From Syntrophomonas sp. UBA5314 (GTDB lineage Bacteria > Bacillota > Syntrophomonadia > Syntrophomonadales > Syntrophomonadaceae), in the NCBI GenBank assembly GCA_002410325.1, contig DHRK01000041.1, forward strand, positions 1-17,176: DNA of 17,176 nucleotides. Direction: 5' to 3'. Of the stretch, positions 14,126 through 17,176 are shown one piece after another. Position 1 is the stretch's first letter. Each line of letters opens with the position of its first letter. The notes under the pieces were generated by a model. That model had not been told where the DNA came from. It saw only the letters and a list, made by a program, of their open reading frames with translations, and did not search any database. Both the position numbers and the translations under genes were made by a program.

Positions 14126-16276
14126 GTGGAAATCAGCCAAATCAAGAAGAGAGATGGCAGAATCGTAAGCTTCGAGAAAGATAAGATCACTAAGGCGATC
14201 TGGAAAGCCGCCCAGGCAGTAGGAGGCAAGGACTACCTGACCGCTGTCGAACTTACCGAAAAAGTAGTAGAAATAGCTCAATATATCGACGGTGATGAAT
14301 GTGCTACTGTAGAAGGAATTCAGGATCTGGTAGAAAAGGTTCTGGTAAAGAACGGCCATTACAAAACCGCCAAGGCGTATATCCTGTACCGCAAACAGCA
14401 CCAGGATATGCGTGAAACTGCACATTTGCTCTTTAACAATAAGCTGATTGAAGACTATCTGGGCCGCCATGACTGGCGGGTTAGAGAAAATTCCAACATG
14501 ACCTATTCACTGCAGGGTATGAACTTCCATATTTCCTCCCTGGTAGTCTCCCAGTACTGGCTCAACCAGATTTATCCTCCGGAAATAAAAGACGCGCACA
14601 ACGACGGCGACTTTCATATCCACGATCTGGGCATCCTGGGTGTTTACTGCGTGGGCTGGGACATCCGCGACTTGCTCATGGAAGGATTTAAAGGGGTCCG
14701 GGGCAAGGTGGCCAGCGGACCGGCCAAACACTTCCGCTCCATCCTGGGGCAAATCGTAAACTTCTTTTTCACCCTGCAGGGCGAAGCCGCCGGAGCCCAG
14801 GCATTTTCCAACTTTGACACCCTGCTGGCTCCCTTTATCCGCTACGACAAGCTGGACTACAAACAGGTCAAGCAGGGATTGCAGGAATTTGTTTTCAATA
14901 TGAACGTGCCCACCCGGGTAGGCTTTCAGACCCCCTTTACCAACGTGACCCTGGATCTCAAGGTTCCCGAGTTCATGAAGGACGAGCCGGTAATCATCGG
15001 CGGAGAAATCATGCCCGACACCTACGGCGACTTCCAGGCGGAAATGGATATATTCAACCAGGCTTTCGCCGAAGTCATGATGGAAGGCGACAAAGAAGAG
15101 CGGGTATTCACCTTCCCCATCCCCACCTACAATATCACTGAGGACTTTGACTGGAGCAACAGCAACTATGATAAGATATGGGAGATGACCGCCCGCTACG
15201 GGATACCCTACTTCTCCAACTTCATCGGTTCCGATATGAACCCCGAAGACGCCCGCAGTATGTGCTGCCGCCTGCGCCTGGACAACCGGGAGCTGCGCAA
15301 GCGGGGCGGGGCCCTGTTCGGCGCCAATCCCCTGACCGGCTCTATCGGCGTGGTAACCATCAATATGGCCCGCCTGGGCTACCTGGCCCGGGATCGCAAC
15401 GACTTCTATAAACGCCTGGGCCGGGTAATGGATATTGCCTGCACCAGCCTGGAGATAAAACGCAAGATACTGGAGAGCCTTACCGAAGCCGGTCTCTACC
15501 CGTACTCCCAGTTCTACCTGCGCAATGTGAAAGAGAGATTCGGCCAGTACTGGAAAAACCATTTTTCCACCATCGGCATGATCGGCATGAACGAAGCCTG
15601 CCTCAACTTCCTGGGTTGCGATATCGCCTCCGAGCAGGGTATGGTATTCACCGAAGAGGTAATGGACTTCATGCGCACTCGTCTGGTGCAGTACCAGGAC
15701 GAAACCGAAAACATATTCAACCTGGAAGCCACTCCGGCTGAAGGGGTGAGCTACGGCATCGCCCGCAAAGACAAGGCGGCCAACCCGGATATCATCGTGG
15801 CCAATGAGGCCGACTACCGCCGGGGAGCCGAGCCCTATTATACCAATTCCACCCAGCTGCCGGTCAACTACACCGACGACCTGTTCAAGGCCTTGAGCCA
15901 GCAGGAGCCCTTGCAGACCCGGTATACGGGGGGAACGGTGTTCCATATATTCCTGGGCGAGTCCATACCCACCGTTGACTCGACCAAAAAGATGGTCAAA
16001 AAAGTCTGCGAGCAGTTTACCCTGCCCTACTTCACCCTGTCGCCGACCTTCAGCATCTGCCCGCAGCACGGCTACATTGCCGGAAAACACAGCATCTGCC
16101 CGCACTGCGCCGATGAGGACCGGGAGACGGCCTGCGAAGTGTACTCACGGGTGGTGGGGTACTTGAGGCCTATCGACCAGTGGAACGCCGGAAAACAGGC
16201 GGAATTCGAAAACCGCCAGCTCTTTGACCGGGCTTTGGACAAGGTCCAGGAAGTGTCTCTGGGAGCGCCGGTCTGA
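14126..16276 (+). CDS. nrdD: Anaerobic (class III) ribonucleoside-triphosphate reductase
   Basis: Oxygen-sensitive glycyl-radical enzyme that reduces NTPs to dNTPs. Residues about 5-95 form an ATP-cone, the allosteric activity site (KKRDGRIVSFEKDKITKAI). The thiyl-radical cysteine is expected at Cys381 in the adjacent pair MCCRLRLD (380-381), and Cys175 in GVYCVGWD is the likely partner. A C-terminal metal site is formed by CPQH (645-648) and CPHC (658-661), followed by the glycyl radical loop RVVGY with Gly678. Length 716 is normal. The adjacent cysteines suggest the thioredoxin- or glutaredoxin-linked subtype, not the formate-using E. coli type. The GTG start has GGGGAGG (14112-14118), 7 bases away. 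NrdR is the predicted regulator. nrdG follows after 22 bases. Confidence 0.97.
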   Translation: MEISQIKKRDGRIVSFEKDKITKAIWKAAQAVGGKDYLTAVELTEKVVEIAQYIDGDECATVEGIQDLVEKVLVKNGHYKTAKAYILYRKQHQDMRETAHLLFNNKLIEDYLGRHDWRVRENSNMTYSLQGMNFHISSLVVSQYWLNQIYPPEIKDAHNDGDFHIHDLGILGVYCVGWDIRDLLMEGFKGVRGKVASGPAKHFRSILGQIVNFFFTLQGEAAGAQAFSNFDTLLAPFIRYDKLDYKQVKQGLQEFVFNMNVPTRVGFQTPFTNVTLDLKVPEFMKDEPVIIGGEIMPDTYGDFQAEMDIFNQAFAEVMMEGDKEERVFTFPIPTYNITEDFDWSNSNYDKIWEMTARYGIPYFSNFIGSDMNPEDARSMCCRLRLDNRELRKRGGALFGANPLTGSIGVVTINMARLGYLARDRNDFYKRLGRVMDIACTSLEIKRKILESLTEAGLYPYSQFYLRNVKERFGQYWKNHFSTIGMIGMNEACLNFLGCDIASEQGMVFTEEVMDFMRTRLVQYQDETENIFNLEATPAEGVSYGIARKDKAANPDIIVANEADYRRGAEPYYTNSTQLPVNYTDDLFKALSQQEPLQTRYTGGTVFHIFLGESIPTVDSTKKMVKKVCEQFTLPYFTLSPTFSICPQHGYIAGKHSICPHCADEDRETACEVYSRVVGYLRPIDQWNAGKQAEFENRQLFDRALDKVQEVSLGAPV

Positions 16277-16298
16277 AGAAAGGTAAACTGAAACATTG

Positions 16299-17006
16299 AT
16301 GCATTTAGCCGGTATTATCAAGCAGAGTTTGATTGACTACCCGGGTGAACTGGCCGCCGTACTCTTCACCCGGGGCTGTAATTTTTTGTGCCCTTATTGC
16401 CATAACTCCCACCTGTTATATAAACGGCAGGGCGGAACCGACCTGCCCCTGGAAAATGTGTTGGCTTTTCTCAAAGAACGCCGGGGGTTTCTGGACGGGG
16501 TGGTGTTTACCGGAGGTGAGCCCACCAAGAATCCGGAACTGGAACAGGCCATGGTGGAAATCAAACAGCTGGGCTACAAGATCAAGCTGGATACCAACGG
16601 CTCCCACCCCGAGCTGCTGGTCCGGCTTTTGGACAAAGGGCTGCTTGACTATGTGGCTATGGACGTAAAGGCTGCCCTCGATTACAAAAAATACTATGCC
16701 GCCTGCGGGGGAAACCTCTCCTCCCGTGATTTCTTGAACGTGCGCAACAGCATTTACCTGCTGCTGCTGGCCCCCATCATGGTTGAGTTTCGAACCACTA
16801 TAGTACCGTCCCTGCACAGCAAGGAGAACATTCGCCAGATCGCCCAGGCCATAGAGGGGGCCCGGCTTTATACCCTGCAGCAGTTTTATCCGGACAACGC
16901 CATGGATATCAACCTGCGCGGAACCTACACCTACAGCCGGGAAGATTTCGAGGAAATGGCCGAACTCTGCGCTCCCTACGTGAAAGAGGTCCGGATTATA
17001 GAATAG
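16299..17006 (+). CDS. nrdG: Anaerobic ribonucleotide reductase activating protein (radical SAM)
   Basis: Radical-SAM activase that forms the glycyl radical on NrdD. The 4Fe-4S motif is Cys27-x3-Cys31-x2-Cys34 (RGCNFLCPYCHN) and the SAM-binding GGE is at 72-74 (VVFTGGEPT). DTNGSHPELL and YVAMDVKAAL fit the family. It has 235 residues, longer than E. coli NrdG (about 150) but usual for the clostridial and archaeal type that goes with this NrdD. The ATG at 16299 is preferred; an in-frame TTG lies directly before it at 16296. The nearest ribosome-like site, AAAGG (16279-16283), is 12-15 bases away, so initiation may be weak or coupled to nrdD. The stop is TAG, backed by an in-frame TAA at 17013. 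Confidence 0.94.
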   Translation: MHLAGIIKQSLIDYPGELAAVLFTRGCNFLCPYCHNSHLLYKRQGGTDLPLENVLAFLKERRGFLDGVVFTGGEPTKNPELEQAMVEIKQLGYKIKLDTNGSHPELLVRLLDKGLLDYVAMDVKAALDYKKYYAACGGNLSSRDFLNVRNSIYLLLLAPIMVEFRTTIVPSLHSKENIRQIAQAIEGARLYTLQQFYPDNAMDINLRGTYTYSREDFEEMAELCAPYVKEVRIIE

Positions 17007-17059
17007 CCGGCGTAAGCCAGGGCGGGGAGATTCAAGCCGGGTGGAGGGCAGGCGCCTTC

Positions 17060-17088
17060 TGTACAGGCTTAGGCCAAAGTACTATAAT
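17060..17088 (+). promoter_or_regulatory. Possible promoter for a gene beyond the right edge
   Basis: TGTACA (17060-17065), a 17-bp spacer and a consensus TATAAT (17083-17088). The -10 overlaps the left arm of the palindrome at 17078-17112. No convincing start codon with a ribosome site is seen before the window ends. Confidence 0.4.
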
Positions 17089-17112
17089 ATTGATTAATCA
17101 AAAGATAGTACT
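17078..17112. repeat. Nested, nearly concentric palindromes downstream of nrdG
   Basis: AGTACTAT (17078-17085) and ATAGTACT (17105-17112) are perfect 8-bp inverted arms. Between them lies the perfect 12-bp palindrome TTGATTAATCAA (17090-17101), whose centre is within half a base of the outer centre. With a TATAAT in the left arm it looks like an operator. No T-run follows, so it is not a normal terminator. Confidence 0.55.
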
Positions 17113-17176
17113 CTGTTAACCCTAATTCTATATAGTATCGTCGGTTAAATTTACGCATGACTGCGTTGTCGTCAAT

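Noticed and set aside
13993..14184. 63-codon open frame with ATG and a GAGG site upstream of nrdD
   Set aside because: It runs through the nrdD promoter, both NrdR boxes and the first codons of nrdD in another frame, and the protein looks like nothing known. Most likely chance.
17090..17101. TTGATTAATCAA as an FNR/CRP-type site
   Set aside because: The half sites are 2 bp apart; FNR needs TTGAT-N4-ATCAA.
17156..17176. ATG near the right edge as the start of a next gene
   Set aside because: No ribosome site precedes it and only six codons are visible.

Overview
The window reads as a stretch of the chromosome of an anaerobic Gram-positive-type bacterium, most likely a member of the Clostridia. 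The reasons are strong GGAGG-type ribosome sites, sigma-A-like promoters, frequent GTG/TTG starts, a clostridial-style argCJBDF-G order and an oxygen-sensitive class III ribonucleotide reductase. I cannot name the genus from sequence alone. All genes lie on the + strand; coding DNA is moderately GC-rich while the intergenic promoter regions are AT-rich.

Layout. (1) 1-265: an unidentified 33-codon open tail at the left edge, then a promoter with a perfect 19-bp dyad over its -10. (2) 266-6343: gltB and gltD, the large and small subunits of NADPH-glutamate synthase, closed by a rho-independent terminator (6374-6406). (3) 6561-13769: an arginine operon argC-argJ-argB-argD-argF-(GNAT)-argG, read from a promoter whose -35 and -10 are each covered by a candidate ARG box for ArgR/AhrC. 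argH and the carbamoyl-phosphate synthetase genes are not here. (4) 13770-14125: a 356-bp gap with a predicted structured RNA that can fold two exclusive ways, a possible upstream promoter, and a clear nrdD promoter with two NrdR boxes 31 bp apart. (5) 14126-17006: nrdD and nrdG, the anaerobic ribonucleotide reductase and its radical-SAM activase. (6) 17007-17176: a promoter-like element inside nested, nearly concentric palindromes.

How the parts work together: GltBD makes glutamate from glutamine and 2-oxoglutarate. ArgJ/ArgB/ArgC/ArgD convert glutamate through acetylated intermediates to ornithine, ArgF makes citrulline, and ArgG makes argininosuccinate. NrdDG supplies dNTPs without oxygen and is a separate regulatory unit.

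The most notable observation is in gltB. The frame is interrupted by an amber codon (4763-4765), but the 26 codons after it, up to a TAA at 4844, still encode what looks like the usual GltB C-terminal tail. This is either a recent nonsense mutation, a sequence error or amber read-through. Other points worth following are the argG-nrdD RNA structure, the GNAT enzyme inside the arginine operon as a candidate N-acetylglutamate synthase, and an adjacent-cysteine NrdD active site. I found no CRISPR array, insertion sequence, tRNA or rRNA, and no wholly novel multi-gene system; the gene content is core metabolism.
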